Assembly (NCBI RefSeq): GCF_900104635.1
Contig: NZ_FNWC01000007.1
Coordinates: forward strand, 2,455,421 to 2,519,420
Source: Coprococcus phoceensis
GTDB lineage: Bacteria > Bacillota > Clostridia > Lachnospirales > Lachnospiraceae
Direction of reading: 5' to 3'
Length of the DNA stretch: 64,000 nucleotides
In this document: positions 34,002 through 42,371 of the stretch, piece by piece
Layout: each line of letters begins with the position of its first letter
How positions within the stretch are numbered: position 1 is the first letter of the stretch
Made by a program: the position numbers and the translations under genes
The notes under the pieces: model-generated
Database searches by the model: none
Told to the model about the DNA's origin: nothing
The model's input: the letters and a program-made list of their open reading frames with translations, nothing else

Positions 34002-34489
34002 CGACTCTGCTCCTGATGCCGGTTCTTTACTTTGTCCTTCGTCTTCTTTGGCATCATTGCCCGGTAAGCTGCAAGACGCTTATGAATGGAAGGTTTATTC
34101 GCTTTTTGAATCTGTTTCTGGGAAAACTCACGGAAAGCAGCATTGAGTGCATCCTGATCACGTCCCTTGAAGAATACCAGATAAACCGGAGGCTCTTTGC
34201 TCTTGTCTTTTTTCAGAGCATAATTGATCCCGTATTTTCTGGCATACCGTTCAAAGGACTTGATATTCTTATTTGTGATCTCGATATTGACCATCCCGGC
34301 ATTCTGTTTTGCCAGCTCTTTTACCGTGACCTTTCCCTGTTTCGGCTGATTTTTCTGTGCTTTCTTCTCTACTGATTTCTGCTTCTGATGACGCAGATAC
34401 GCAACAAGAACCTTTTTCAACAGGTCTGCCGTAATCTTAGTAGCCCGAATACAGAACGTGACCGTTTTCTGAGTTACCTCTTCCTGCAT
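33998..34489 (-). CDS. PcfB family protein
   Basis: A 163-aa basic protein (MQEEVTQKTVTFCIRATKIT) with the PcfB/DUF3801 pattern and a central GMVNIEITNKNIKSFERYARK, followed by an alpha/beta segment VYLVFFKGRDQDALNAAF. PcfB-type proteins bind DNA at or near oriT in enterococcal plasmid pCF10 and related systems. Coupled to VirD4 by a stop-start overlap. The 82 bases upstream of it hold no gene I can support. Confidence 0.85.
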   Translation of the reverse strand: MQEEVTQKTVTFCIRATKITADLLKKVLVAYLRHQKQKSVEKKAQKNQPKQGKVTVKELAKQNAGMVNIEITNKNIKSFERYARKYGINYALKKDKSKEPPVYLVFFKGRDQDALNAAFREFSQKQIQKANKPSIHKRLAAYRAMMPKKTKDKVKNRHQEQSR

Positions 34490-34571
34490 GACTTTTCCCT
34501 CCTTTCAGCGATTCAACTGCTGTCCAGATCTGTAATCATGGCAATCACCCCCTTTAATGAAAAAAGACAGA

Positions 34572-35369
34572 TTAACCGGTAATCAGGTTCTGCACCTGTA
34601 CGAGTTTTTCTGTCCCTTCTTCTTTTCTCTTATCTTCTCCACCACAATAGATGGGAACACACATTTCAAGTATTCTACTGTAAATACGCTGATGGGCAGT
34701 ATCCAAATCTGTGGATTTCATTTCATTCAGTCCCAGATTCGTTGTTACGATCAGCGGAAGCATTTTACAATAGCGGCTGTCTATCACATTATAGACCTGC
34801 TCCAAAGCAAACTCGGAATTTCGTTCTATTCCCAAGTCATCAATAATCAGCAGCGGATAATCCACAAGATTTTGTATAATCTGGTTCTTATCTGCCTGAT
34901 AGCTGGTCATTTCATTTAAAATCCTGGAAAAGTTTGTCATCATGACACGTTCTCCCTGTTTCAAAAGTGCATTTGCAATACAGCCTGCAAAAAAGCTCTT
35001 CCCGGTTCCAACCGGTCCCATCAAAAGCAATCCTACATTTTTTCTCTTCATATCTGTCCAGTTTTCTACATACTGCCTGGCGATTAGTATCTTCTGGTTG
35101 CTTCCATTGTCATTTTCAAATTTCCATTCCCAGAATCTTCTTTCCCGAAGTCCGACGGATTTTCTCTGATAAAGCTGCCGCTGTTCTTCTTCCCGCTGCA
35201 TCTTCTCATCCAGTTCCTGCCTGGCTTTTACCTCGCATTCGCACAAACAGGACACTACATGCTCAAAACCCATCAGACTGACTTTCATCTGTTTTCTTTT
35301 TCCACAGGTGCCACAATGAAGACATCCCTCTTCGTCCAGATAATCTGCTGTTACTTTGTTTTCCATCAC
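34572..35369 (-). CDS. DnaC/IstB-like ATPase of ICE1
   Basis: A 265-aa helicase-loader type ATPase with an N-terminal Cys cluster (CLHCGTCGKRKQ, CLCECE), then Walker A GPVGTGKSFFAGCIAN, Walker B LLIIDDLGIERN, sensor VTTNLGLNEM and HQRIYSRILEMC. It is a paralogue of the IME protein at 23454-24308 and similarly coupled by ATGA to a replication protein. It probably loads helicase for rolling-out or vegetative replication of the excised ICE. Confidence 0.92.
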   Translation of the reverse strand: MMENKVTADYLDEEGCLHCGTCGKRKQMKVSLMGFEHVVSCLCECEVKARQELDEKMQREEEQRQLYQRKSVGLRERRFWEWKFENDNGSNQKILIARQYVENWTDMKRKNVGLLLMGPVGTGKSFFAGCIANALLKQGERVMMTNFSRILNEMTSYQADKNQIIQNLVDYPLLIIDDLGIERNSEFALEQVYNVIDSRYCKMLPLIVTTNLGLNEMKSTDLDTAHQRIYSRILEMCVPIYCGGEDKRKEEGTEKLVQVQNLITG

Positions 35370-36184
35370 AGGCTTTCTCCTTCCTGAAATTCATATTTAT
35401 CCATTCCTATCCTGGTTCCATCCCTTTCTGCCCAAAGACAGATTGTTGCAAAATGGTTTTGATACTCTTTTCCACTGGATTTCATATAAACAGAAAGATG
35501 ATCAATCCGTTTCTGGTAATCCCATGGAAATAGCGTCATCAACTCCTGCAGTTCAGCTTCCGACAGAACAACATTTTTAAATCTACCATATTGACTGAAT
35601 TTTTCTTCCAAAGCGGGTGTATTGCCCTTACTCTTATCAGTATGATTCTTTTCAGTCTTATTTATCTTAGTATTACTTCCATCCAGATTCTTGCAGTCCG
35701 GACTTCTATTTTTTTGCGTTCCGGACTTCCAGTTTCTTGCAATCCGGATTTCCAATTCTTTGCAGTCTGGATTTCCAGTTTCTGGCATTCCAGAAACAAA
35801 GTATCTTACTGGCTTTCCTCTACTCCGTTTTACAAAATTTTTCACATATATGACAGAGGGACGATTATTCCCCTGCCGATACCGCTCGATCAATCCAATC
35901 CCATGCACACTATCCAGCTCATATAGAAGCTTTGTCACTGTCGTATGCGACATTCGCAACAGCTCCTGCAATTCTGCGATCGTGTAAATGATATAGACAT
36001 AACCCTCACTGTCAATCCAGCCATTTTTCTTGGACAGGCTGATTCGATCAAGCAGAATTCCATAAAGGAGCTTTGCGTCTGTTGAAAGACTCTGAAATTC
36101 TTTTTCGGTAAACAGAGCTTTCGGTATCCGGAAAAAAGAAAACTGGTCAGATTCTTCTGCTCTGAAGTATTCAAAATCTGCCAT
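35366..36184 (-). CDS. RepA_N-like replication initiator / replisome organizer of ICE1
   Basis: A 272-aa protein. The N-terminal winged helix (residues 1-115) has FRIPKALFTEKEFQSLSTDA and LLDRISLSKKNGWID, as in RepA_N initiators. A repetitive linker (about 128-165, with PDCKELEIRIARNWKSG) follows, and a C-terminal domain with IDHLSVYMKSSGKEYQNHF close to that of the IME initiator. The linker is encoded by 23-bp tandem repeats, matching the RepA_N habit of carrying the origin within the initiator gene. Coupled to the DnaC-like gene. Confidence 0.85.
   Translation of the reverse strand: MADFEYFRAEESDQFSFFRIPKALFTEKEFQSLSTDAKLLYGILLDRISLSKKNGWIDSEGYVYIIYTIAELQELLRMSHTTVTKLLYELDSVHGIGLIERYRQGNNRPSVIYVKNFVKRSRGKPVRYFVSGMPETGNPDCKELEIRIARNWKSGTQKNRSPDCKNLDGSNTKINKTEKNHTDKSKGNTPALEEKFSQYGRFKNVVLSEAELQELMTLFPWDYQKRIDHLSVYMKSSGKEYQNHFATICLWAERDGTRIGMDKYEFQEGESL
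35691..35797. repeat. 23-bp tandem repeats (candidate iterons) inside the rep gene
   Basis: Four full units of 23 bp start at 35691, 35714, 35737 and 35760, with a partial fifth at 35783. Consensus on the plus strand is TTGCARTCCGGAYTTCCAGT plus three bases. Since 23 is not a multiple of three, successive units are read in different phases. Tandem direct repeats in the middle of a RepA_N-like gene are where these replicons carry their origin. Confidence 0.8.
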
Positions 36185-36194
36185 AAATTATTTC

Positions 36195-37076
36195 CTATTC
36201 TTCTATATTATTGAAGTCATACCCTGCTGCACTTCCTGTACCATGACATAATTCATCAAGCACATAATTGAATGCATTCATCGCTTCTTCCAAATAGATT
36301 TCCCTAGCCTCTTTATCACACGCATACATATCGGCAATAAATCCTTCATCATTTCCTATTGCGTGTACCAGAGTCTCCAGAACTTTCATAAATTTCTTTT
36401 TTGAACACTTTTTATTCTGCCTGTTCACATATTTCTGAATATCCAGTACTCTATCAGCATTTTCCTCATTCTCTTCAAGAATTCCGAACGCCAGATTCAT
36501 GCCAAATTCATAGCCATCGCAGGAAATCTGATCAACAGCAAGCTGTCCCAGCTCATCTCGATAATTTCTTTCTTCCATTGAAGTCAGTGGTGTCTCATAT
36601 TCATACAGATATCCCATATCTGCAATTGTTTCCAGAATATCTCTGGATGCTTTCACCATTTTGTCCATAATGATTTCTCTTTCTTCCATCGGCATATTTG
36701 CCATAATGCTGTCTAATGTCATCATTGATTCTTCCTCCATCTCATTTTCATAAATATCGTTGATATAAAAGTGGTTTGCCTTTCCATTGTTCGGAATGAT
36801 ACGCACCAGATTTCCAACCTCCACCAGTTCCTGTACTGCCTGATCTACCCCATATCTGGTTGTATTCAGGTCTTTCTTCATTTCACTTTTTGGATAAATT
36901 ACATACAAATCCCCCTTACCATCTACCCAACCATTCTGCACCGCAAATTTCAAACGATCCAGAAATAAGCTGTATAAAATCTTTGCTGTATTTGACAGAT
37001 TTTTGTATTTTTCCATCTGGAACAGCACCTTCGGCACCTGCAGACAATCTACCAGCATATACTCCATCTTACTCAT
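36195..37076 (-). CDS. RepA_N-type N-terminal domain protein
   Basis: A 293-aa protein whose first 115 residues repeat the RepA_N winged helix (LQVPKVLFQMEKYKNLSNTA, LFLDRLKFAVQNGWVD, LYVIYPKSEMKKDL), paralogous to the next gene downstream. The rest is acidic and helical (residues 115-293) and shares nothing with the other protein's C-terminal domain. It could be a regulator or second initiator. The start overlaps the upstream gene by eight bases. Confidence 0.75.
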   Translation of the reverse strand: MSKMEYMLVDCLQVPKVLFQMEKYKNLSNTAKILYSLFLDRLKFAVQNGWVDGKGDLYVIYPKSEMKKDLNTTRYGVDQAVQELVEVGNLVRIIPNNGKANHFYINDIYENEMEEESMMTLDSIMANMPMEEREIIMDKMVKASRDILETIADMGYLYEYETPLTSMEERNYRDELGQLAVDQISCDGYEFGMNLAFGILEENEENADRVLDIQKYVNRQNKKCSKKKFMKVLETLVHAIGNDEGFIADMYACDKEAREIYLEEAMNAFNYVLDELCHGTGSAAGYDFNNIEE

Positions 37077-37461
37077 TGATTGTTTCCTCCTTCTGTTTGT
37101 ACAGCACTTCGGCTGAATTAATATTGATTTCCAACATCCCTACAAATACCTGATAGTACAGAAGGCATATCTGTTCATCCTCTCTTGCCAGATACAATCC
37201 TTCCAGTTCATCGGACGGATGTTTCATTCCATATACTGCCTGACAGATATCATGGATTTTCTCACATTCCACACTTCTAAGATGCTGCTCCAAGGTGTGG
37301 TTAAATCTCTGCCAGTCCTCCAGTTTCTGATTTACTGACATCATGCACTGGAACAGTTCCGCTGCTTCACCTGCTGCTGACAGCACTACATTTTTGTTAT
37401 TGATACTTCCATCGGCATTTTTCATATGCCCTACCATATACGCCTGATCTACTGAACCCAT
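37069..37461 (-). CDS. Hypothetical helical protein of the replication module
   Basis: A 130-aa soluble, mostly helical protein (MGSVDQAYMVGHMKNADG) with CEKIHDICQAVYGMKHPSDE in the middle. No recognised domain. Its start follows a GAGGATAAAAG sequence. It lies between ssb and the RepA_N-like gene, overlapping the latter's start, so expression is probably coupled. Confidence 0.6.
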   Translation of the reverse strand: MGSVDQAYMVGHMKNADGSINNKNVVLSAAGEAAELFQCMMSVNQKLEDWQRFNHTLEQHLRSVECEKIHDICQAVYGMKHPSDELEGLYLAREDEQICLLYYQVFVGMLEININSAEVLYKQKEETINE

Positions 37462-37474
37462 CTTTTATCCTCCT

Positions 37475-37873
37475 CTATCTAAACGGCATTTCTTCTTCCA
37501 TGCCCTCTGGGATCTCTAAGAACCCTTCCGCATCTTCTGGAAACGGTGGTCTGTCAACCATTTTTGCACCTGCGAATTCAATCCGGTTTGCATACACTTC
37601 GGTGGTATAAATCTTTTTCCCGGTATCCTTATCTTCATAATTACCTGTGACAATCTCGCCTTCCACCATGACCTTCGTGCCCTGCATCAGATAATCTCTG
37701 GCAAATTCTGCTTTCTTTGCAAAAGCCTTTACCGGAATGAAACTGACTTCATCGGAATAATTTCTTCTGACTGCCAGAACAAACTTGGCAATCTTATGAA
37801 GTCCTTTTTCATTCTCCACTTCGTTGTATCCGGGATTTCTTACCAATCGCCCGGAAATAACTGTTGTATTCAT
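37475..37873 (-). CDS. ssb: Single-stranded DNA-binding protein
   Basis: A 132-aa OB-fold protein: MNTTVISGRLVRNPGYN, FVLAVRRNYSDEVSFIPVKA, GTKVMVEGEIVTGNYEDKDT and YANRIEFAG are the usual SSB strands. The C-terminal acidic tip ends EEEMPFR, close to the interaction tail DDDIPF but with an additional Arg. Protects single strands during element replication and transfer. Confidence 0.93.
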   Translation of the reverse strand: MNTTVISGRLVRNPGYNEVENEKGLHKIAKFVLAVRRNYSDEVSFIPVKAFAKKAEFARDYLMQGTKVMVEGEIVTGNYEDKDTGKKIYTTEVYANRIEFAGAKMVDRPPFPEDAEGFLEIPEGMEEEMPFR

Positions 37874-37886
37874 TGGCTTAACCCTC

Positions 37887-38285
37887 CTATGCTTTCATTG
37901 ATTTGTAACAGATGCCGATACATGGTCCACATTTTCCATAGGCACATCCGTAACATTCATCTTTTTCCAACTCTTCTTGCTTCATTTCATCGGCAAACAT
38001 TCCTAACAGTGTTGTATAAATCTTTTTCATTGCAAGGAACTTTTCTTCTGCTTTTTCCATCTTCTCTTTGTAAAATGGGATCAGTTCACGAAGAACTGGA
38101 TGGAAACGTTCATTTTCATCATCCCAGGCACAGGTTTTCATCATACAACGTGGCTGTTTCTCATAATTGCCCAGATAATACGGGCAGAACGTACAGCCTC
38201 TTTCTTTAACAATTTCCACCGGAATCACTGGCATCTGACTTTTGATTTCCTTAGTTACATGCTTACTTTCAATTCGCTCTCTCAT
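37887..38285 (-). CDS. Cysteine-rich hypothetical protein
   Basis: A 132-aa protein with CTFCPYYLGNYEKQPRCMMKTC near the N terminus and CYGCAYGKCGPCIGICY near the C terminus, about eleven cysteines that could bind zinc or an iron-sulphur cluster, joined by a Lys/Glu-rich helical region. The start at 38285 follows GGAGG nine bases upstream; the longer frame from 38405 has no start signal. Position between ssb and a membrane-protein gene is within the replication/partition module. Function unknown. Confidence 0.65.
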   Translation of the reverse strand: MRERIESKHVTKEIKSQMPVIPVEIVKERGCTFCPYYLGNYEKQPRCMMKTCAWDDENERFHPVLRELIPFYKEKMEKAEEKFLAMKKIYTTLLGMFADEMKQEELEKDECYGCAYGKCGPCIGICYKSMKA

Positions 38286-38352
38286 CTTAAAAATCCTCCA
38301 AGAATATATATTTGCAAAAGGGACTTCCCCTGAATTGCCTGGTTTTAAGCAC

Positions 38353-38400
38353 AAAAAAAGAGGCAGACTTACGATTTTTGTTTTCGCAAGCCTGCCTCTT
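38353..38400 (-). terminator. Terminator after the DUF6050-like gene
   Basis: AAGAGGCAG (38358-38366) pairs with CTGCCTCTT (38392-38400), extended by CTT/AAG inside. On the minus strand the stem is followed by seven T residues. The next gene downstream therefore needs its own promoter or read-through. Confidence 0.8.
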
Positions 38401-38414
38401 ATCAATCTAATATT

Positions 38415-38726
38415 CTATTTTCCAATGACATACCGTATAAACACGTATATCGCTCTAATCACATACACTGGAATCATGATACTTCCAATCAATGCTCCAA
38501 TGATGACACTTAATGCAGCCATACCAAGTGTTGCTGTGGTATCCATTCCTCTAGGGATTAGAATCAGCCGCATTTTATGTATTCCAAATGGAAGTCCGGA
38601 AAGAAATATCCACCAGAACAATTCTGTCTGTCCACTGACTTTCATGATGGTAAATACCATCCAGATCCAGAATAGCATAAATGCCAGTGGCAATATTGAT
38701 TTTTTAATTACATCTTCTATCATCAT
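38415..38726 (-). CDS. DUF6050-like small membrane protein
   Basis: A 103-aa protein (MMIEDVIKKSILPLAFMLFW) with about four hydrophobic segments, including VSGQTELFWWIFLSGLPFG, and MIPVYVIRAIYVFIRYVIGK at the end. It resembles DUF6050 proteins found in Lachnospiraceae elements. Start at 38726 follows AGAAGGA; the TTG at 38747 is less likely. Role unknown. Confidence 0.6.
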   Translation of the reverse strand: MMIEDVIKKSILPLAFMLFWIWMVFTIMKVSGQTELFWWIFLSGLPFGIHKMRLILIPRGMDTTATLGMAALSVIIGALIGSIMIPVYVIRAIYVFIRYVIGK

Positions 38727-38761
38727 CTTTTCATTCCTTCTGTCCAACTTTTCATATCATA

Positions 38762-39658
38762 TTATTGTTTTTCTGCCCATGATGCTAGGAGCATAAATAT
38801 CACTTCTTCCATCTGAGCTTTAGAATATGACTCAGGAAAATACTGTTTCAGCTTTTTCGCAGGAATCTGCACCTGTACTTTCTCAGTACTCTCATTCATA
38901 CAGATCTGGTCAATCTCTGAATACGTCAACATCCGCTCTTTTGAAATCTGCTTCAATTCCTTTGCCTGCTTCATGGACGGTACCATATTGTGATTACTCA
39001 TATACTGAAGCAATATCTGTTGTTCTTCACTTCTCAAATATGAAACTTCAACAGCTGTATTAAAGGGAAGCTTCTTCTCGTCTGCCAGTTCTAAAAGCTC
39101 TGTGATTAACTCTGTCAGATGAATATATCGAAGAATCTGTCTGGAACTATCTCCTGTATTCTGACTGACTTCTTCCGCCGCCAACTTCTTGCCAACTTGG
39201 CAAGAAGTTAAATCAGACCGTTTCCCCTGACGCTTTAACGCCTCATATTTCATTTTATAAGCAAATGCCTTTTCGCTGATCAGCAGCTCTTCTCGTTGAA
39301 TGTTGGAATCTACCATGATCACCGTCGCTTCATCATCTGTAAGATCTTTGATGATAACAGGCATTTTCTCTAATCCTGCAAGTTCACATGCTCGTTTTCG
39401 CCTATGACCAGCTACCAGCTCATAACCACCGGACCCTCTCAACCGCACAATACCAGGAACCAACACGCCATATTGTGTAATGCTTTCTGATAATTCTTCC
39501 ATTTTCTTATCATCTTTTACTTGAAACGGGTGATTTGGAAATGGATGAAGGCTTCCTATTGCTATCTCACAAATTCCATTGTTTGTTTCTTCGTTTGTTC
39601 CAAACAACACATCAAGTGGCTGTAAGGAAATGGGAGTTTCTCTTTTTTTAGATGGCAT
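38762..39658 (-). CDS. ParB-type partition protein
   Basis: A 298-aa protein with the ParB/Srx nuclease-like fold: IAIGSLHPFPNHPFQV, ITQYGVLVPGIVRL and the signature GYELVAGHRRKRACELAG, followed by VDSNIQREELLISEKAF. The helix-turn-helix lies near LTSCQVGKKLAAEEVSQNTG with SSRQILRYIHL. It binds centromere-like sites and works with the ParA encoded just upstream (11-base overlap), stabilising the excised or replicating ICE. Confidence 0.93.
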   Translation of the reverse strand: MPSKKRETPISLQPLDVLFGTNEETNNGICEIAIGSLHPFPNHPFQVKDDKKMEELSESITQYGVLVPGIVRLRGSGGYELVAGHRRKRACELAGLEKMPVIIKDLTDDEATVIMVDSNIQREELLISEKAFAYKMKYEALKRQGKRSDLTSCQVGKKLAAEEVSQNTGDSSRQILRYIHLTELITELLELADEKKLPFNTAVEVSYLRSEEQQILLQYMSNHNMVPSMKQAKELKQISKERMLTYSEIDQICMNESTEKVQVQIPAKKLKQYFPESYSKAQMEEVIFMLLASWAEKQ

Positions 39659-40433
39659 CTTTCAGCACCTCCTCCGTCACTCCCCGATAAGCTTCTGTAG
39701 CTTTGCCTTTCGGATCATAAGAGAAAATACTCTGTCCTTCTCTGACTGCTTCCTTCATTCTTACAGAAAATGGAATATAATTATCAAAGATATGAATTTG
39801 ACTTCCATATACATTTCTGAGAAGTTCCATATTATTTCTGGCATCATTTGTATGCGCATCGACCATCGTGAACAGAATCCCACCGACTTGCAACTTCGGA
39901 TTAATCTGCTTACGAACCTTACCGATTGTTTTTAACAGTTGTTGCAATCCTTTGATTGGTAGGTAGGACGCTTCAACCGGAATGAGGACTTCATCCGATG
40001 CAGCCAGCGCATTGATCGTAATCATTCCCAATGATGGCATACAATCTATGATGACTGCATCATATTGATCCTTGATACCATATAAAATCTGTTTCAATAC
40101 ATATTCCCTGCTCATTGCATTTACCAACTGGACTTCCGTACCTGCCAGTCCAATATTAGAACAGATAATGTCTATTCCCTCTGCCTGATGTCTGATATAA
40201 CAGTCGGAAGGAATATCTTCATCTTTCATTACTGCATCCATAAGAGCTGTAAGTGTTTCATTACTGTCATCACAATCACGATATCCAAATCCTGCGGATA
40301 CATCAGACTGTGGATCGGCATCAACGATTAACACTTTCTTATTCTTTTGTGCTAATCCTACAGCTAAATTAGCTGTACATGCGGACTTTCCAGTTCCCCC
40401 TTTTTGGTTTACAATAGAAATAATTCTAGCCAT
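39648..40433 (-). CDS. ParA-type partition ATPase
   Basis: A 261-aa deviant Walker A ATPase: ISIVNQKGGTGKSACTANL at the N terminus, VLIVDADPQSDVSAGFGYRD, AVIIDCMPSLGMITINAL. Normal length. The start at 40433 (MARIISIV) has AAAGG upstream; a frame start at 40451 is less likely. Transcribed leftward ahead of parB. Confidence 0.94.
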   Translation of the reverse strand: MARIISIVNQKGGTGKSACTANLAVGLAQKNKKVLIVDADPQSDVSAGFGYRDCDDSNETLTALMDAVMKDEDIPSDCYIRHQAEGIDIICSNIGLAGTEVQLVNAMSREYVLKQILYGIKDQYDAVIIDCMPSLGMITINALAASDEVLIPVEASYLPIKGLQQLLKTIGKVRKQINPKLQVGGILFTMVDAHTNDARNNMELLRNVYGSQIHIFDNYIPFSVRMKEAVREGQSIFSYDPKGKATEAYRGVTEEVLKDAI

Positions 40434-40457
40434 TTTTTCATCACCTTTCAATCAATA

Positions 40458-40510
40458 AAAATGACCGAATCAGCTAAACAGATTTTCATCCATTACGAGC
40501 TAATTCGGTC
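40458..40510 (-). terminator. Terminator at the end of the truncated integrase
   Basis: GACCGAAT-C-AGCT (40463-40475) pairs with AGCT-A-ATTCGGTC (40498-40510) around a 22-base loop, and on the minus strand ATTTTTATT follows. The last codons of the integrase remnant lie within it, an unusual overlap. Confidence 0.65.
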
Positions 40511-41346
40511 CTGTTTTCACTATTAAATTGTAATATCACCACTTTCGTGATACAGTAAAAGCATCTCAGATAAAAGCGGAAATTTTCTTTCATCTGAATA
40601 AGGTTTTTATAAAAGATAGGCCTTTCCTTCATAAATTTGTTGATTCGTTGCAAGTTTTTTTCAGGACCAAATCGACTCAACCCCTTGTATTTACTGGGTT
40701 TCCGTTGATTTAGTCTTATTTTATCATCATCATCGCCCATGCGAATCCCACACCAGTAAAGTATTTCAAATGCATAATAGGAAACAGGCTTGTCCATCAT
40801 GGCATCTGCAAATTTCAGATATTCTTCTTTTGTCCAGAACAACATTTCCCGGTGCTCCTCTTTTCCCATATTTCCTGCTTTCTGTGCTGGATTAGATGGA
40901 AGATGGTAAAAATTAACTGCATGGTTGAAAATAGCACTTAACTGACTGTGAATTTTCTGCAGATAAGAAGCAGAATACGGTTTTCCATTTGGCTGACGGA
41001 TCGCAAGCAGTTCATTCTGCCATGCAATAATGTCCCTGGGCTCAATTTCTCCTATTTTACGCTTTCCGAAATAAGGAAGAATTTTAGTTCTGGCAATATT
41101 TGTTTTCGTTCCCCAGGTATTATCACGAATTCGATTTTGCATATCCTCCACATAAATCTCATAAAAGCTTTCGAAAGTCATATCCAGTTTGGCTTCTTTC
41201 TTCAGCAATAGCTCTCGTTTCCACATCTGTGCTTCTCGTTTTGTAGGAAATCCTCTTTTTGATGACTGGTGCGTTTCTCCTGTCCAATCGGTATAACGAT
41301 AGACTACTCGCCACTTTCCAGTGGCATTATCTTTATGAATACTCAT
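40486..41346 (-). pseudogene. Tyrosine integrase truncated in the catalytic domain
   Basis: The 286-aa frame begins as a Tn916/Tn1549-class integrase: an arm-binding AP2-like domain (KWRVVYRYTDWTGETHQ), the core-binding domain (NRIRDNTWGTKTNIARTKIL, AIFNHAVNFYHLPSNPAQK) and the start of the catalytic domain up to YWCGIRMGD, which contains the first catalytic Arg. From residue about 200 the protein no longer resembles an integrase, and the expected HxLRHxH and the nucleophilic Tyr are missing. It cannot be active by itself. Upstream region and excisionase gene are intact. Confidence 0.85.
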
Positions 41347-41367
41347 ACAAATTCTCCTCTCTTTCTC

Positions 41368-41550
41368 TTACATTTCGCTGTAACATACTTTTTTGCGGAA
41401 ATAATTGGTGTTTACTCTGCCAGCTACCGTAAGATAACCCAGCTTCTGTAATTCTTCATTTAGCTGTTTGACAATCTTATAAGCATAAGACTTGGAAACT
41501 CCCAGTTCCGCTGCAACTTCTTCTACTGTCATAAAAGTTCTGTTCGTCAC
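41368..41550 (-). CDS. Excisionase-like helix-turn-helix protein
   Basis: A 60-aa protein, MTNRTFMTVEEVAAELGVSK and SYAYKIVKQLNEEL, with a MerR/Xis-type helix-turn-helix and a C-terminal wing (VAGRVNTNYFRKK). Located directly upstream of the integrase remnant in the same direction, the usual xis position. It starts with ATG at 41550 behind GAGAGGA. It may still be made, from the promoter at 41604-41632. Confidence 0.78.
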   Translation of the reverse strand: MTNRTFMTVEEVAAELGVSKSYAYKIVKQLNEELQKLGYLTVAGRVNTNYFRKKVCYSEM

Positions 41551-41584
41551 ATCGCATCTCTCCTCTCTATCTTAACGTAATTTG

Positions 41585-41703
41585 TTTAAGTCGTTACATT
41601 TGCATGATACTAAACATTTTAATTTAAGTCAAGCAGTTTTATAAGAATATTAAATTTTTTTGTTTAAGTTCTTCTTGCTATCTAAAATTGCTCATGCTAT
41701 ACT
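41585..41703. promoter_or_regulatory. Divergent control region: two promoters and TTTAAGT repeats
   Basis: Leftward promoter: TTGACT (41627-41632), 17-base spacer, TATCAT (41604-41609), driving xis. Rightward promoter: TTGCTA (41675-41680), 17-base spacer, TATACT (41698-41703), driving the XRE gene. TTTAAGT occurs three times in the same orientation (41585, 41623, 41663), spaced 38 and 40 bp, the middle one overlapping the leftward -35. These are candidate XRE operators. Confidence 0.65.
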
Positions 41704-41783
41704 GAACCTAAACAGAATTGTTTTATTTTCTATCACAATTAATTCCAGCAACACGAATGACCATTATAAGGAGGCAAACAACA

Positions 41784-42308
41784 ATGGCAATCGGACAACG
41801 TATCAAATTTTTTCGCAACCGCAAAGGCATGACACAAAAGCAACTCGGAGAACAACTTGGATTCAAGGGAAAAACATCAGATGTCCGCATGGCTCAGTAT
41901 GAATCTGAAGCCAGAGTTCCTAAGATTGATCTTGTAAAACAAATGTCTCAGATCTTTGATGTCAATACTCATGCTTTAACCGTGCCCGATATTGATACTC
42001 ATATAGGTCTGATGCACACACTATTTGCACTGGAAGATATATATGGTCTAAAGGTAAGAAATGTAGATGGACAGCCCCATCTCTGTCTTGACGCTTCCAT
42101 ATCTGCTCCCGGCTCATCTGTCGATGAAATGCTTCGTGCATGGATGGAACAAGCTGACAAACTGAAAAACGGTGAAATCAGCAAGGAAGAATATGATAAA
42201 TGGAGATATAAGTACCCGGAACTGGATACTTACCAGAAACGTGCCAAGGTACCATCTCAGGAACTGAGTGATTACCTCGTAAAAGAATTGACTAAAAAAG
42301 AAAAATAA
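41784..42308 (+). CDS. XRE-family repressor
   Basis: A 174-aa protein. Residues 1-60 form an XRE helix-turn-helix (GQRIKFFRNRKGMTQKQLGE, MAQYESEARVPKIDLV). The C-terminal part is a helical dimerisation or sensing region with EMLRAWMEQADKLKNGEISK. The start at 41784 has AAGGAGG nine bases upstream; the frame extends to 41718 without a signal. Divergent from xis/int, it probably controls the integration module and itself. Confidence 0.88.
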   Translation: MAIGQRIKFFRNRKGMTQKQLGEQLGFKGKTSDVRMAQYESEARVPKIDLVKQMSQIFDVNTHALTVPDIDTHIGLMHTLFALEDIYGLKVRNVDGQPHLCLDASISAPGSSVDEMLRAWMEQADKLKNGEISKEEYDKWRYKYPELDTYQKRAKVPSQELSDYLVKELTKKEK

Positions 42309-42323
42309 AAGAAGAAAATAGAA

Positions 42324-42371
42324 AAACCTTACCGATATTCAGTTTTTTACTTCTGAAAATCAGTAAGGTTT
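42324..42371. terminator. Terminator downstream of the XRE gene
   Basis: AAACCTTAC and GATATTCAG pair with CTGAAAATC and GTAAGGTTT, followed by TCTTTAT. Beyond it 42372-42725 has no gene. It contains TTGCCATTTTGTTGCCA-type repeats (42424-42440) and a short AACCC/GGGTT dyad (42473-42485) that may belong to an attachment site, and two direct AAAAATGCAAT copies (about 42603 and 42614). Confidence 0.75.

Larger units (their letters stand above)
1..41550 (-). mobile_element. ICE1: Tn1549-like integrative conjugative element (partial)
   Basis: A continuous leftward gene set typical of the Tn1549/CTn class of Clostridia ICEs: VirD4, PcfB, maff2, VirB6, PrgI, VirB4, peptidoglycan hydrolase, DUF4315, DUF4366, TopB, Cna-B adhesin, DUF5688 and a giant methylase/helicase, with a replication/partition module (RepA_N-like proteins, DnaC-like, SSB, ParA, ParB) upstream. 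The left end lies outside the window. The right end is near the truncated integrase and is not exactly defined. The element is interrupted at maff2 by an IME. With the integrase truncated, topB split and maff2 disrupted, autonomous transfer is doubtful. Confidence 0.85.

Noticed and set aside
35691..35797. CRISPR array considered for the 23-bp repeats
   Set aside because: Units are directly adjacent with no spacers and lie inside an open reading frame, so iterons fit better.
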